A stretch of 42,443 nucleotides of DNA from Lachnospiraceae bacterium (GCA_024695575.1 JAILHY010000096.1:1-42443), one strand, 5' to 3'. Positions 18,289 through 27,725 are shown, numbered from the stretch's first letter. Notes: a model not told the origin generated them from the sequence alone. Made by a program: numbers and translations.

Positions 18289-19196
18289 GTCCTGTAGTCA
18301 AGAAAAAAGGAGAAAAATTTACTTTACCGAGTAAATATCTCCTTTTTATTTTAACAATACTCTGTGTGTCGCTCCTGGTTGTGACCTACGCAACGGATGT
18401 ATTCAACAGGCCCCTTAATTACGTTGTAAGCTATGTAATCGTTCCTTATCAGAAGGGAATATCCGCCATCGGTGCCGCCATCGGTGCGCGTAAGGACGAG
18501 CTTGTTAACATTCGTGATCTCATGGCCGAGAATGCAGAGCTTCGCACACAGATCAATGAACTGGAAGAAGAAAACAACAGGCTCATGCAGGATAAATATG
18601 AGCTTGTTACTTTAAGGAACCTTTTTGAACTTAATGAAGTATACGAGAACTACGAGAAGACCGGAGCCCATATTATCTACAAGGACAGCGGAAACTGGTT
18701 TTCCACGTTCATCATAAACAAAGGATCCAATGACGGGATTGCCCTTGATATGAACGTTATTTCAGGTAAGGGTCTTGTAGGTCGCATTAACATGGTGGGG
18801 CCTAACTGGAGCAGGGTTTCTTCCATCATATCCGACACTTCAAATGTTAGCGGCAAGGTGCTTTCTACCTCTGATAATCTCATTGTTTCGGGAAGTCTTG
18901 AACAGATCGACAAGGGAGTTATTTCTTTTTCACAGCTCATAGATGAAAACGGAAAGGTAACGGAGGGAGACAAGGTTGTTACCAGCGATATCAGTGACAA
19001 ATACCTTCCGGGTATTCTCATCGGCTATATCAGCGAAGTTAACAACGATCCCAACAACCTGACCAAATCAGGACTTTTGATCCCGGCCGTTGACTTTAAG
19101 CACATCGAGGAAGTCCTTATTATAACCAAAGTCAAGCCTCAGATAACCAAGGAAGACATGGATGAGGCTGTGACTCCGGGTAGCGTTAATGAATAA
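18285..19196 (+). CDS. mreC: Rod-shape protein MreC
   Basis: The 303-residue protein has one N-terminal transmembrane helix (about residues 17-37), then a coiled coil (about 70-110, containing LRTQINELEEENNRLMQDKY) and the extracellular beta-barrel MreC core with INKGSNDGIALDMNVISGKGLVGRI. It links MreB to PBP2/RodA outside the membrane. The start overlaps the mreB stop (ATGA) and the stop overlaps the mreD start by eight bases. Size and topology are normal. Confidence 0.94.
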   Translation: MSPVVKKKGEKFTLPSKYLLFILTILCVSLLVVTYATDVFNRPLNYVVSYVIVPYQKGISAIGAAIGARKDELVNIRDLMAENAELRTQINELEEENNRLMQDKYELVTLRNLFELNEVYENYEKTGAHIIYKDSGNWFSTFIINKGSNDGIALDMNVISGKGLVGRINMVGPNWSRVSSIISDTSNVSGKVLSTSDNLIVSGSLEQIDKGVISFSQLIDENGKVTEGDKVVTSDISDKYLPGILIGYISEVNNDPNNLTKSGLLIPAVDFKHIEEVLIITKVKPQITKEDMDEAVTPGSVNE

Positions 19197-19716
19197 GATT
19201 CGAAGGCTTATTATATACATTCTTTTTACAACTACATTTTTTGTGCTTCAGGGTACTTTGTTTAAAGCCATCAGCTTTGGAAACATTGCACCGAACCTCA
19301 TGCTGATCCTTTGTGTATCCTTCGGGCTTATGCAGGGTCGGAAGACAGGTCTTTTGATCGGTTTCTTTTCCGGAATACTCATGGATATATTTGTGGCGGA
19401 CTATATCGGGTTTTATGCGCTGCTACTGATGTATCTTGGATATATGGCAGGATGCTTTAACAAGGTGTTCTACGCCGAAGACATTAAGCTTCCCATGGGT
19501 ATGATCATATTTACGGATCTTATATACGGGATCTGTTGTTACGGCTTTATGTATCTGCTTCGAGGCAGACTTAATTTCGTCTTTTATTTCCTGCATATAT
19601 GCATTCCTGAATGTGTATATACAATTCTTATGACTATTATTATTTATCCGCTGATCCTTGTGATCGATCAGACCCTGGTGCGGGCAGAACGAAAGCAGGC
19701 CAAGAAATTTGTTTAA
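19189..19716 (+). CDS. mreD: Rod-shape membrane protein MreD
   Basis: The 175-residue, very hydrophobic protein has five or six predicted transmembrane segments. The pattern NIAPNLMLILCVSFGLMQGRKTGLLIGFFSGILMD is the best conserved part of MreD. It sits between mreC (eight-base overlap) and the PBP2 gene (overlapping TTG start), the invariant order of the cluster. It is a membrane component of the elongation complex and has no known catalytic activity. Confidence 0.92.
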   Translation: MNKIRRLIIYILFTTTFFVLQGTLFKAISFGNIAPNLMLILCVSFGLMQGRKTGLLIGFFSGILMDIFVADYIGFYALLLMYLGYMAGCFNKVFYAEDIKLPMGMIIFTDLIYGICCYGFMYLLRGRLNFVFYFLHICIPECVYTILMTIIIYPLILVIDQTLVRAERKQAKKFV

Positions 19717-22537
19717 TAAACTCAAAGAATACATAATCAGTTTATTTAAAACAAGAGTCATATATTTTATGGCTGTTTTTGGCGTACTTTTCGGTATGCT
19801 CATCTACAGATGTTTTGATCTTCAGATCGTTCACGGGGATGAGTATCTTAATTCGTTCCAGTTAAAGATCAAAAAAGAACGTACCTTGGATGCGCCCCGT
19901 GGCAATATCTATGACAGAAACGGCGAACTTCTTGCCTACAACACCCTTGCGTATACAGTTAAGATCGAGGATGTATTTGAGTCGGGTCGTAATAAGAACG
20001 CCAAGCTTAACGACACGCTCCTTCGTACGATTGACATCATCGAGTCAAACAACGATAAGATCACTTACAATTTCAATATTTACGTTGATGATTACAATAA
20101 TTATGCTTTTTCCGTAAGCGGAATATCACTTAGCCGTTTTAAGGCCGATATTTTCGGCTATGCTTATATCGACGACATGTCCTTCTCGGAATCTTCCGCA
20201 AGTGCGGACGAGATAATCGAGTATCTCACTGGCCCCAAGCGCTACAACATAGACACGGATAAGCTTTCCAAAAAGACCGTGATCAAACTGGTTGCCCTTC
20301 GTTATGCCATGGGTCTTAACGCTTATCAGAAATATATTCCCACTACGGTTGCTTTTAACGTGTGCGACAAGACAGTGGCAGCCATTTACGAAAACAGCGA
20401 GATCCTTGAGGGCGTTTCGGTAGTGGAAGATACCATCAGAGTATATCCCAAGGGTATCTATGATTCGCAGATAGTCGGGTATACGGGAAAGATCTCATCC
20501 GATGAACTTTCAAGCTATTCTGAGACCGACAAGTCCTACAACATGAATGATATCGTGGGTAAGACCGGAATAGAGAAGAGCATGGAATCAGTACTTAGAG
20601 GTACCAAGGGGTCTGAGACCATTTACGTTGATACTCTCGGCCGCGTAATACAGTCGGAGGACTTTTCTGAGCCTGCTGCGGGACGGGATATTTATCTTAC
20701 CATCGATTCCACCCTTCAGGAGGCGGTTTATCACATCCTTGAGCAGAAGCTTGCAGGTATTCTTCTTAAGAAGATCACCAATACCAAGGAATATATTCCT
20801 GCAGAGAATGCCTCGACGTCAGCCATTACCATACCGATTTATGACGTTTATTATGCATTGTTTAACAATAACGTCATCAATATTTCACACCTTAACGATA
20901 CAATGGCTTCGGATGCGGAGCTTGAGATCTACGAATCCTTTCAGGCCAAGAAAGCCGAAGTCCTCAATAAGCTTGAAGCAGAACTTCTGGAAAAGAAAAC
21001 TGTTTACAAGAAATTATCTAAAGAATACAAGGTTTACGAAAACTACATAGAAGATATCCTAGAAGACAAGGACATCCTTAAGACCAACCTGATTTCATCC
21101 ACGGACGAAACCTATCAGGCATGGGCTACGGAAGAGGTTATTTCCCTTGCCGAGTACATAATGTACGCTATTTCCCAGAACTGGATCGATACCGAAGCAT
21201 TGGATCTTTCCGGAGCCTATTCCGAGTCCGGCGAGATCTACGAGAAGGTTGTGGGCCTCATTATCGAAAGTTTAAGTCATGACAATGATTTTGATCTTCT
21301 TGTTTATAAATACCTTATCAAGGAGGATAGACTTAAGCCCCGGACAATATGTCAGTGCCTTCTTGACCAGGGCGTAGTATCCATATCCGAAGAGAAGTCA
21401 CGCCAGTGGGAAAAGAAAATCCTCACTCCTTATTCATTTATTATCGACTGTATTTCGGAATTGAAGCTGACACCCGCTCAGCTTGCTTTGGAGCCTTATT
21501 CTGCATCCATGGTAATTACCAATGTTAAGAACGGGGAAGTGCTGGCACTTGTTTCTTATCCAAGTTATGACAATAACTTCCTTGCTAACGGTGCGGATGC
21601 TGATTACCTTCGCAAGGTTACAAACGATAAATCACTTCCTTTGTTTAACTATGCAACTCAGCAAAGAACGGCTCCCGGTTCAACATACAAGATGGTTACG
21701 GCCACTGCCGGGCTTGTTGAAGGAGTTATCACACCAAACACCCTTATTACCTGTACCGGTACCTTTGATGAAACTAAGGACGTGCACCATTGCTGGGCTT
21801 ATCCCGGGCGGCACGGCGCCATCAATGTTACCAATGCCATCAGGTATTCCTGTAACTGTTTCTTTTACAATGTGGGCTATAAGCTGAGTCTTGATGAACG
21901 AAATCTCTACAACAGCGGACTTGGTGTAGACAAATTAAACGAATATGCCACTATGTACGGTCTTGGTGATAAATCAGGTGTTGAGATAGAAGAGTATTCA
22001 CCCATTCTTACAAGTGCTTACTCTGTTCCTTCCGCCATAGGTCAGGGTACCAATGCTTTTACGACAGTTGGACTTGCAAGATACGTAACGGCCGTTGCAA
22101 ACTCTGGTACGGTCTTTGATCTTACTCTTCTTGATAAGTGTACGGATTCGGAAGGTAATCTCATAGAGGACTATTCTGCAGAGGTTCGTAATACCATCGA
22201 ACTTTCCGACAATTACTGGGATATCATTCACGAAGGCATGAGAAGAGTAGTTGAAGACAAGTACTACTTTGCGGACATGCCCATAGAATTTGCAGGTAAA
22301 ACCGGTACCGCGCAGCAATCCAAGGTTAATGCGGACCACGGTCTTTTCGTATGTTACGCTCCCTTTGACGATCCCGAGATAGCTATATCCGTTCGAATCG
22401 CAAACGGTTATTCCTCAGAGTACGTTGCGGATACAACAAAGGATGTTCTCAAGTGGTACTTTAAACTTGAAGATTCCAAGGAGATCGTAAACGGACAGGC
22501 TGCCGAGGTTTCGGGACACGCAGGCGGCGGAGACTAA
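19709..22537 (+). CDS. mrdA: Penicillin-binding protein 2, transpeptidase with large insertion
   Basis: The 942-residue class B PBP is the D,D-transpeptidase partner of RodA in sidewall synthesis. It has a short cytoplasmic N-terminus, a transmembrane helix (about 17-37), the dimerisation domain beginning RTLDAPRGNIYDRNGELLAYN, and the transpeptidase domain with S658-T-Y-K661, S714-C-N716 and K864-T-G866. Between YLTIDSTLQ (about 327) and VITNVKNGEVLALVSYP (about 600) lies a region of roughly 270 residues where classical PBP2 has about 25. Part of it (ESFQAKKAEVLNKLEAELLE and after) looks like coiled coil. The start is a TTG within the mreD 3' end, with only a weak ribosome site; the first ATG lies inside the transmembrane helix. 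All catalytic motifs are intact. Confidence 0.93.
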   Translation: MFNKLKEYIISLFKTRVIYFMAVFGVLFGMLIYRCFDLQIVHGDEYLNSFQLKIKKERTLDAPRGNIYDRNGELLAYNTLAYTVKIEDVFESGRNKNAKLNDTLLRTIDIIESNNDKITYNFNIYVDDYNNYAFSVSGISLSRFKADIFGYAYIDDMSFSESSASADEIIEYLTGPKRYNIDTDKLSKKTVIKLVALRYAMGLNAYQKYIPTTVAFNVCDKTVAAIYENSEILEGVSVVEDTIRVYPKGIYDSQIVGYTGKISSDELSSYSETDKSYNMNDIVGKTGIEKSMESVLRGTKGSETIYVDTLGRVIQSEDFSEPAAGRDIYLTIDSTLQEAVYHILEQKLAGILLKKITNTKEYIPAENASTSAITIPIYDVYYALFNNNVINISHLNDTMASDAELEIYESFQAKKAEVLNKLEAELLEKKTVYKKLSKEYKVYENYIEDILEDKDILKTNLISSTDETYQAWATEEVISLAEYIMYAISQNWIDTEALDLSGAYSESGEIYEKVVGLIIESLSHDNDFDLLVYKYLIKEDRLKPRTICQCLLDQGVVSISEEKSRQWEKKILTPYSFIIDCISELKLTPAQLALEPYSASMVITNVKNGEVLALVSYPSYDNNFLANGADADYLRKVTNDKSLPLFNYATQQRTAPGSTYKMVTATAGLVEGVITPNTLITCTGTFDETKDVHHCWAYPGRHGAINVTNAIRYSCNCFFYNVGYKLSLDERNLYNSGLGVDKLNEYATMYGLGDKSGVEIEEYSPILTSAYSVPSAIGQGTNAFTTVGLARYVTAVANSGTVFDLTLLDKCTDSEGNLIEDYSAEVRNTIELSDNYWDIIHEGMRRVVEDKYYFADMPIEFAGKTGTAQQSKVNADHGLFVCYAPFDDPEIAISVRIANGYSSEYVADTTKDVLKWYFKLEDSKEIVNGQAAEVSGHAGGGD

Positions 22538-22558
22538 ACTTTCTAAGGAGACAGGATA

Positions 22559-23248
22559 ATGAAATCAAAAGTTGTCATCAAAAGCTTTCCAAACGGATTA
22601 AAGGTATCTCTTGACCCGGAGTGCACTTTTATAGATATCCTTAAGGAAATATCCGATAAGCTCATTGAATCCAAGGGATTCTTTAAAGGATCCAAGACTG
22701 CAATTACTTTTGAAGGACGAGCCCTTTCTCCGGAAGAAGAAAAACAACTTATAGATACAATGGAAACTGCCGGAGACATGACGGTTTTGTATACAATCGA
22801 AACTAATCCGGAAACTCTTGAAAGCGTAGCCAAAGTTGTAACCCGTTCAATGAACGAGGAAAATGTGGGAAACTGTTTTGGTAAATTGTATACAGGCTCC
22901 CTTAAAAAAGGTGAGCGCCTGGAAACGGAATCAGGCATCATAATCGTAGGAGATATCGAGCCCGGAGCCGCCCTTATATCAAAGGGAAGCATCGTGGTAC
23001 TCGGAGGTATCTACGGAACCTGTGTATGTGAAGCGGAAGACAGTGAATCGAAGCATTTTATCGCGGCATCCAATCTGTCTCCCGAAAGGATAAGGATCGG
23101 TAAATTCCACCTTACCCCCAAGGAACGTCCCAAGTGGGTCATCCGTCCCAAAATGCAGAGTAAGATCTGTTACTGTGAGAATGAGGAGATCGTTATGGAA
23201 CCCATCTCTACGGACAGTTTAAAGAAATTGTGTTCAATCATCGGATGA
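22559..23248 (+). CDS. minC: Septum-site protein MinC, without MinD/MinE partners
   Basis: The 229-residue division inhibitor blocks FtsZ assembly away from midcell. The N-terminal FtsZ-inhibiting domain covers about 1-95. The C-terminal beta-helix has GKLYTGSLKKGERLETESG, VGDIEPGAALISKGSIVVLG and ISASNLSPERIRI-like turns. The MinD-contact motif, normally RSGQ, reads KKGE at residues 116-119. In related genomes minD and minE lie between minC and rodA; here rodA follows after 12 bases, leaving no room. AAGGAGACAGGATA precedes the ATG. The protein is complete, so it is presumably still used, perhaps with another membrane recruiter; that is inference. Confidence 0.88.
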   Translation: MKSKVVIKSFPNGLKVSLDPECTFIDILKEISDKLIESKGFFKGSKTAITFEGRALSPEEEKQLIDTMETAGDMTVLYTIETNPETLESVAKVVTRSMNEENVGNCFGKLYTGSLKKGERLETESGIIIVGDIEPGAALISKGSIVVLGGIYGTCVCEAEDSESKHFIAASNLSPERIRIGKFHLTPKERPKWVIRPKMQSKICYCENEEIVMEPISTDSLKKLCSIIG

Positions 23249-23260
23249 TGAGAGGTATTT

Positions 23261-24403
23261 ATGTTTAAGCAGTATTCCTTTAAGGATTATGATTTTAAAC
23301 TGGTCATATTTGTTTTGGCCCTTAACATACTCGGAATACTTGCGGTAGGATCCGCCAATCCCATTTATCAGTCAAGACAGATCATGGGATCGATTCTCGG
23401 TTTCTTTATGATGATAGTTGTTTCATTGTTTGATTACAACGTCATCGGGAAGTTCTACTGGCTTTGGTATGTTGTTGATCTTGGATTGCTTGGTGCGGTT
23501 ATTTTGGCCGGAAGTGCCGCTAATAACGCAACAAGATGGTTTGAGATAGCGGGTATCCGATTTCAGCCTTCCGAAACGGCCAAGATTTTATTGATTATTT
23601 TTTTCGCACAGTTTATTATGAAATATAGAGACAAAATAAACACTTTTGGTTTTATTGTCAGTTATATTTTTCTGGCAGGTGTTCCTTTGTATCTCATTTA
23701 CGAACAGCCCGATCTTTCCACCACCATCGTTATTTTCGTAATACTTGTTGCGGTCATAATAGTTGGCGGATTAAGCTGGAAGATAATGCTGGCCGCAGGG
23801 CTTGTTGCAATACCAAGCGCCATAGTGTTCTTAAGCATCATCCTTAAAGAAGATCAGAAGCTCATTAATTCATATCAACGAAAGAGAGTGCTTTCTTTCT
23901 TTTACCCGGAAAAATTTGTTGATGATGCATATCAGCAGACCAATTCCGTTATAGCTATCGGATCCGGGCGGCTGATGGGCAAGGGACTTAACAACAACGT
24001 TATAAGCTCACTTAAGAACGGTAATTATATAATCGAACCTCAGACGGACTTTATTTTTGCGGTTGTGGGCGAGGAAATGGGATTTATAGGCTGTATGACA
24101 GTTATCATACTGCTGGCACTGATTGTTTTTGAGTGTATTCTAATAGCACGTAAGACAAATGATCTTTCGGGACGTCTTATCGCCATAGGAATGGCATCAC
24201 TCATCGGTTTTCAGACCTTCTTCAATATCGGTGTTGCGACGTTTCTTTTGCCGAATACGGGACTTCCGCTTCCCTTTGTAAGCTACGGACTTACGTCCCT
24301 TGTAAGTTTGTATATAGGTATTGGGTTTGTTCTAAATGTCCGGCTTAAAGCCAGAGATATTCGAGACAGGAGAGGTAATTTCTCTAAATTGGAGGGTTTA
24401 TGA
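23261..24403 (+). CDS. rodA: SEDS glycosyltransferase RodA (FtsW/RodA/SpoVE family)
   Basis: The 380-residue membrane protein polymerises lipid II glycan strands together with PBP2. Ten or so hydrophobic segments are visible. SEDS landmarks include [60 protein letters not shown] and the C-terminal [18 protein letters not shown]. Its place in the mre-mrdA operon favours RodA over FtsW. The stop overlaps the mgsA ATG by four bases. Length is normal. Confidence 0.94.
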   Translation: MFKQYSFKDYDFKLVIFVLALNILGILAVGSANPIYQSRQIMGSILGFFMMIVVSLFDYNVIGKFYWLWYVVDLGLLGAVILAGSAANNATRWFEIAGIRFQPSETAKILLIIFFAQFIMKYRDKINTFGFIVSYIFLAGVPLYLIYEQPDLSTTIVIFVILVAVIIVGGLSWKIMLAAGLVAIPSAIVFLSIILKEDQKLINSYQRKRVLSFFYPEKFVDDAYQQTNSVIAIGSGRLMGKGLNNNVISSLKNGNYIIEPQTDFIFAVVGEEMGFIGCMTVIILLALIVFECILIARKTNDLSGRLIAIGMASLIGFQTFFNIGVATFLLPNTGLPLPFVSYGLTSLVSLYIGIGFVLNVRLKARDIRDRRGNFSKLEGL

Positions 24404-24795
24404 ATATAGCACTTATTGCGCATGATGCCAAAAAGAAACTCATGCAGAATTTTTGTATCGCCTACAGAGGCATTTTAAGCCGGAATGATCTTTACGCTAC
24501 CGGCACCACCGGAAGACTAATCGAAGAGGTCACCAATCTTACGGTTCACAAATATCTTGCAGGTCACCTTGGCGGAGAGCAGCAGATAGGTGCGCAGATT
24601 GAGCACAATCAGATTGACCTTGTGATCTTTTTGAGAGATCCTCTTTCTCCCAAGTCACATGAACCCGATGTCAGCAATGTTTTAAGACTTTGCGACATGC
24701 ACAATATCCCACTTGCGACCAACCTCGCAAGTGCCGAATTACTGATTAAATCACTTGATCGCGGAGATTTAGAGTGGCGTGAAATGTACAAATAG
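24400..24795 (+). CDS. mgsA: Methylglyoxal synthase
   Basis: The 131-residue enzyme converts dihydroxyacetone phosphate to methylglyoxal, a bypass of lower glycolysis. Conserved parts are [38 protein letters not shown] and [16 protein letters not shown], the last carrying the catalytic aspartate. It overlaps rodA by four bases. The end-of-operon position after rodA is typical in Lachnospiraceae although the metabolic link is not obvious. The following lipoprotein gene starts inside its 3' end. Confidence 0.94.
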   Translation: MNIALIAHDAKKKLMQNFCIAYRGILSRNDLYATGTTGRLIEEVTNLTVHKYLAGHLGGEQQIGAQIEHNQIDLVIFLRDPLSPKSHEPDVSNVLRLCDMHNIPLATNLASAELLIKSLDRGDLEWREMYK

Positions 24796-25765
24796 ATTCA
24801 CCAAGTTAATAGCGGTACTTTTGTCCGGACTGATCACGGTTTCTTTGACTGCCTGCGGTAAGGAGGAGATTATCTATCCTTTTTCCGATTATGCCAAAGA
24901 AACCGCTTTTGTTGACGGAAACTTGTTTTCCAACGCTGAGCTTGAAGGCTTTGCTTCGGATCTTGTTGCTTTTACGGAAGATAATATCGAGAAATACGAT
25001 CTTACTCATGCTTCCTCGGGAATTCTGATTGACTTAAACGGTCAAAAGGAAATATTTGCACTTAATCCCTTCGAAAAGAAGTATCCCGCAAGTATCACCA
25101 AGGTCATGACTGCCTATGTAGCCCTTAAGAACAGTTCTCTTGACGAAGTCATTACATGTACAAGATCAGTTAGTGCGCTGGGTGTTCCGGACGCTGTGGC
25201 TCTCGGGCTTGTTGAAGGTGACACCATGACTATGGATCAGGCGCTGCATCTGATGCTTGTATCCAGTTACAATGATGTGGCTGTTGCCATTGCGGAGCAT
25301 GTTTCCGGTTCGATCGAAGCTTTCTGTAATCTCATGAATGAAGAGGCACTGGCTCTCGGCGCCACGGGGACGCATTTTTCCAATCCTCACGGGCTTCACG
25401 AGGACGATCATTATACAACGGCCTATGACCTTTATCTTATTTTTAACGAGGCGATAAAGAATCCTGATCTGCTTGAAATAATCCAGTGCAAGCAATACCA
25501 GACCATTTATCATGACAGGTCCGGTAAGGAACACGGCGTTAATTCCGTAAATACCAATCACTTTTTCAGAGGCACTTATGAAATGCCCGATACCGTTACC
25601 ATAGTCGGCGGTAAGACGGGTACTACGGATGAGGGCGGATACTGTCTTGCTCTGTACGTTAAGGACAAGTATTCCAATCCTTATATAGCCGTTATTCTTG
25701 ACTCTGATACAAGGGATTTTCTTTATAAAGAAATGACGGAACTGTTGATGGTTATCACGAATTAA
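24779..25765 (+). CDS. D-alanyl-D-alanine carboxypeptidase, lipoprotein form
   Basis: The 328-residue S11 peptidase trims the terminal D-Ala of peptidoglycan stem peptides. Motifs are S105-I-T-K108, S162-Y-N164 and K278-T-G280. Instead of a plain signal peptide it has a lipobox, VSLTAC, with C26 as the predicted lipidated cysteine. The chain ends about 45 residues after KTG, so the C-terminal PBP5/DacF beta domain and amphipathic anchor are absent; the lipid presumably provides anchoring. The GTG start lies 17 bases inside mgsA, indicating coupling. Assignment to DacA/DacF class is clear, individual naming is not. Confidence 0.9.
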   Translation: MKCTNRFTKLIAVLLSGLITVSLTACGKEEIIYPFSDYAKETAFVDGNLFSNAELEGFASDLVAFTEDNIEKYDLTHASSGILIDLNGQKEIFALNPFEKKYPASITKVMTAYVALKNSSLDEVITCTRSVSALGVPDAVALGLVEGDTMTMDQALHLMLVSSYNDVAVAIAEHVSGSIEAFCNLMNEEALALGATGTHFSNPHGLHEDDHYTTAYDLYLIFNEAIKNPDLLEIIQCKQYQTIYHDRSGKEHGVNSVNTNHFFRGTYEMPDTVTIVGGKTGTTDEGGYCLALYVKDKYSNPYIAVILDSDTRDFLYKEMTELLMVITN

Positions 25766-25768
25766 CAG

Positions 25769-25797
25769 TTGTATTTCTGACCTATATAATTTATAAT
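25769..25797 (+). promoter_or_regulatory. Sigma-70-type promoter for the P-loop protein gene
   Basis: TTGTAT (25769-25774) and TATAAT (25792-25797) are separated by 17 bases. A start near 25804 would give a leader of about 40 bases that contains a small hairpin, GTATCC-AAT-GGATAC (25809-25823), before the AGGAGGG ribosome site. Confidence 0.7.
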
Positions 25798-25843
25798 AAT
25801 ACTATCACGTATCCAATGGATACATGTCAGAGGAGGGTTTCCA

Positions 25844-26263
25844 ATGGTTCAGTTAATCGTAGGCGAGAAGGGAAAGGGCAAGACCAAACAGCTTCTTGAA
25901 AAAGTTAATAGTGAAATCAAATCAATATCGGGTAACATCGTATTCCTTGACAAGAGCACCAAGCACATGTATGAGCTCAACAACAAGGTAAGGCTGATCG
26001 ATGTATCCGATTATTTTATTGATAATCCTGATATATTTGCCGGCTTCATCTGTGGTATCATTTCTCAGGATCACGATCTTGAGCAGATTTACTGCGATAA
26101 TCTCCTTGTTTTATCAAAGGCGGATCTTACCAATCTTGATGCGCTTCTTGACAAGCTTGAGCCCATCGGAGAGAAATACGGAGTTGACTTCGTATTTTCA
26201 CTTTCAGCCAAGGAGGAAGATCTTCCTCCCAAAGCTAAATCAAAGGTTATCATCTCTCTTTAA
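25844..26263 (+). CDS. Small P-loop protein of unknown function
   Basis: The 139-residue cytoplasmic protein begins with a nucleotide-binding loop, IVGEKGKGKTKQLLEKV (Walker A GEKGKGKT, about residues 7-14), followed by alternating strands and helices, such as NIVFLDKS and NLLVLSKADL, and an acidic Lys-rich end. I do not recognise a defined family; as I recall, similar proteins near sepF in Lachnospiraceae are loosely labelled PilT-like, but type IV pilus motor domains are absent. It has its own promoter and strong AGGAGGG site, and a terminator follows 15 bases after its stop. Association with the downstream HlyD-like gene and sepF suggests a role in envelope or division, which is inference. 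Confidence 0.75.
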   Translation: MVQLIVGEKGKGKTKQLLEKVNSEIKSISGNIVFLDKSTKHMYELNNKVRLIDVSDYFIDNPDIFAGFICGIISQDHDLEQIYCDNLLVLSKADLTNLDALLDKLEPIGEKYGVDFVFSLSAKEEDLPPKAKSKVIISL

Positions 26264-26278
26264 TAAATGGATTTTACC

Positions 26279-26311
26279 AGACCTCGGCGAGAGTCGGGGT
26301 CTTTAGTTTTT
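26279..26311 (+). terminator. Intrinsic terminator between P-loop and HlyD-like genes
   Basis: Stem AGACCTCG (26279-26286) pairs with CGGGGTCT (26295-26302) with one G-T wobble around an eight-base loop, followed by TTTAGTTTTT. The ribosome site of the next gene starts immediately after the T tract, so read-through or a promoter hidden in this stretch must supply that gene. Confidence 0.75.
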
Positions 26312-26324
26312 GAGGTTTTTTGGC

Positions 26325-27725
26325 ATGGCGAAGGGTAACGTTGTCCGCATAAAGAATAACAAAAGAATAAACCTAGGCACCGTTATTTTTGCTGTCATTT
26401 TTGTTTATGTGGTGATCTGTGTCATTATCAGTTCCAAGTCACAGAACATAAAGGGCTACCAGGTTAAGACGGGTTCTTTGTCTGAAAACAGGATATATAA
26501 CGGCATTGCTCTTCGTAAGGAAACTGTTGTTACTTCCGGTGATTCCGGCTATATCAGTTACTTTATAAGGGAAGGTGAGAGAGTAGCCTATAACAACCTT
26601 ATCTACTGTATCGATGAGACCGGTAAGTTTTCGGATCTTATTGGTAAGGATCCTACAAGTGACAATTCCCTTACCAAGGATGAGCTTTCATCATTAAGAC
26701 AGGATATCAAGCTTTTTTCCAAGAATTTTAACGAGAGAGCCTTTACCGATGCCAGATCCTTCGAAGGCAGAATGGTCGGCAGCCTTGCCCAGATTGAAAA
26801 CCGCATGATAATCGATGATATATCTAATATCAACAGCGGTCATTCCAATGATATTATCGATTACTGCAGGGCTAAGAGTCCCGGAATCGCACTTTACTAT
26901 CAGGATGGGTATGAGATTTTTCTTCCTTCTGATCTAAGCGAAGAGGATTTCAACGAAGAGAATTATGAGCGGACTTCCGTGTTTAACGATGATCTGGTGG
27001 AAGCCGGCGGTTTTGTTTACAAGTATGTTTTTGACGAAAACTGGTCGATTGTGGTGCTTGTTCCCAATGATGAGGTCGAGAAGATCACAAGTTCAGATTA
27101 CGTGGAGGTTCTTTTTTCAAAGACCGGCACGTCCTCATGGGGTAAAGTTACACTTATCAATACGTTTGAAGAGAATTCACTGATACAGCTTTCTTTTACC
27201 AATTCAATGATCACCTTCTGTAAGGACAGATTCGTTGAAGTTGAATTGATGCTTGAGGAGGACAAGGGTCTTAAGATCCCCAATTCCGCCATTGCCAACA
27301 AGAGTTTCTATTTGATCGACAAGGATTTCGTCACTCTTGGAGATAATTCAAGCAATTACGGTGTTTTGCGTAAAGAATATACCGATGACGGTTCCAATGT
27401 AAGGTTCGTTGAGATCAACATAGCAAAAGAAGACGAGCTGGAGTATTACGTGGACACATCCTCATTAAACTACGGTGATGTTATCATAAGGCCCGGTGCC
27501 GACAGCGACTCAAATACCCTTAATACATTTGTTGTAGGTAAGCAGGGAAGCCTAATCGGTGTATATAATATTAACAAGGGTTATGCGGATTTTAAGCGAA
27601 TCGAAATTCTTTATCAGAACGACGAATATGCTATAGTTAAGCCTAATGCGGCCTATGGATTAAGGGCTTACGACTATGTTGCGCTTGATGCCAAGATCGT
27701 TACCGATAAGGACTTTGTATATTAA
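26325..27725 (+). CDS. HlyD-like single-pass membrane protein, neighbour of sepF
   Basis: From the ATG at 26325 (TGAGG ten bases upstream) the product has 466 residues; an in-frame TTG at 26310 would add five. A basic N-terminus is followed by one transmembrane helix (about 17-37) and a large extracytoplasmic part. The first section, with GYQVKTGSLSENRIYNGIAL and DSGYISYFIREGERVAY, resembles the biotinyl/lipoyl-like hairpin domain of HlyD membrane-fusion proteins. Later segments (for example KIPNSAI-like and YGDVIIRPGADS) fit the same family. No ABC transporter or outer-membrane partner is nearby, so an efflux role is doubtful. Position just before sepF is recurrent in Clostridia and suggests a part in division or cell-wall work. 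Confidence 0.75.
   Translation: MAKGNVVRIKNNKRINLGTVIFAVIFVYVVICVIISSKSQNIKGYQVKTGSLSENRIYNGIALRKETVVTSGDSGYISYFIREGERVAYNNLIYCIDETGKFSDLIGKDPTSDNSLTKDELSSLRQDIKLFSKNFNERAFTDARSFEGRMVGSLAQIENRMIIDDISNINSGHSNDIIDYCRAKSPGIALYYQDGYEIFLPSDLSEEDFNEENYERTSVFNDDLVEAGGFVYKYVFDENWSIVVLVPNDEVEKITSSDYVEVLFSKTGTSSWGKVTLINTFEENSLIQLSFTNSMITFCKDRFVEVELMLEEDKGLKIPNSAIANKSFYLIDKDFVTLGDNSSNYGVLRKEYTDDGSNVRFVEINIAKEDELEYYVDTSSLNYGDVIIRPGADSDSNTLNTFVVGKQGSLIGVYNINKGYADFKRIEILYQNDEYAIVKPNAAYGLRAYDYVALDAKIVTDKDFVY

Noticed and set aside
22543-22992. A 149-codon minus-strand open frame over minC
   Set aside because: Antisense shadow of minC; composition follows the reverse complement of coding sequence.
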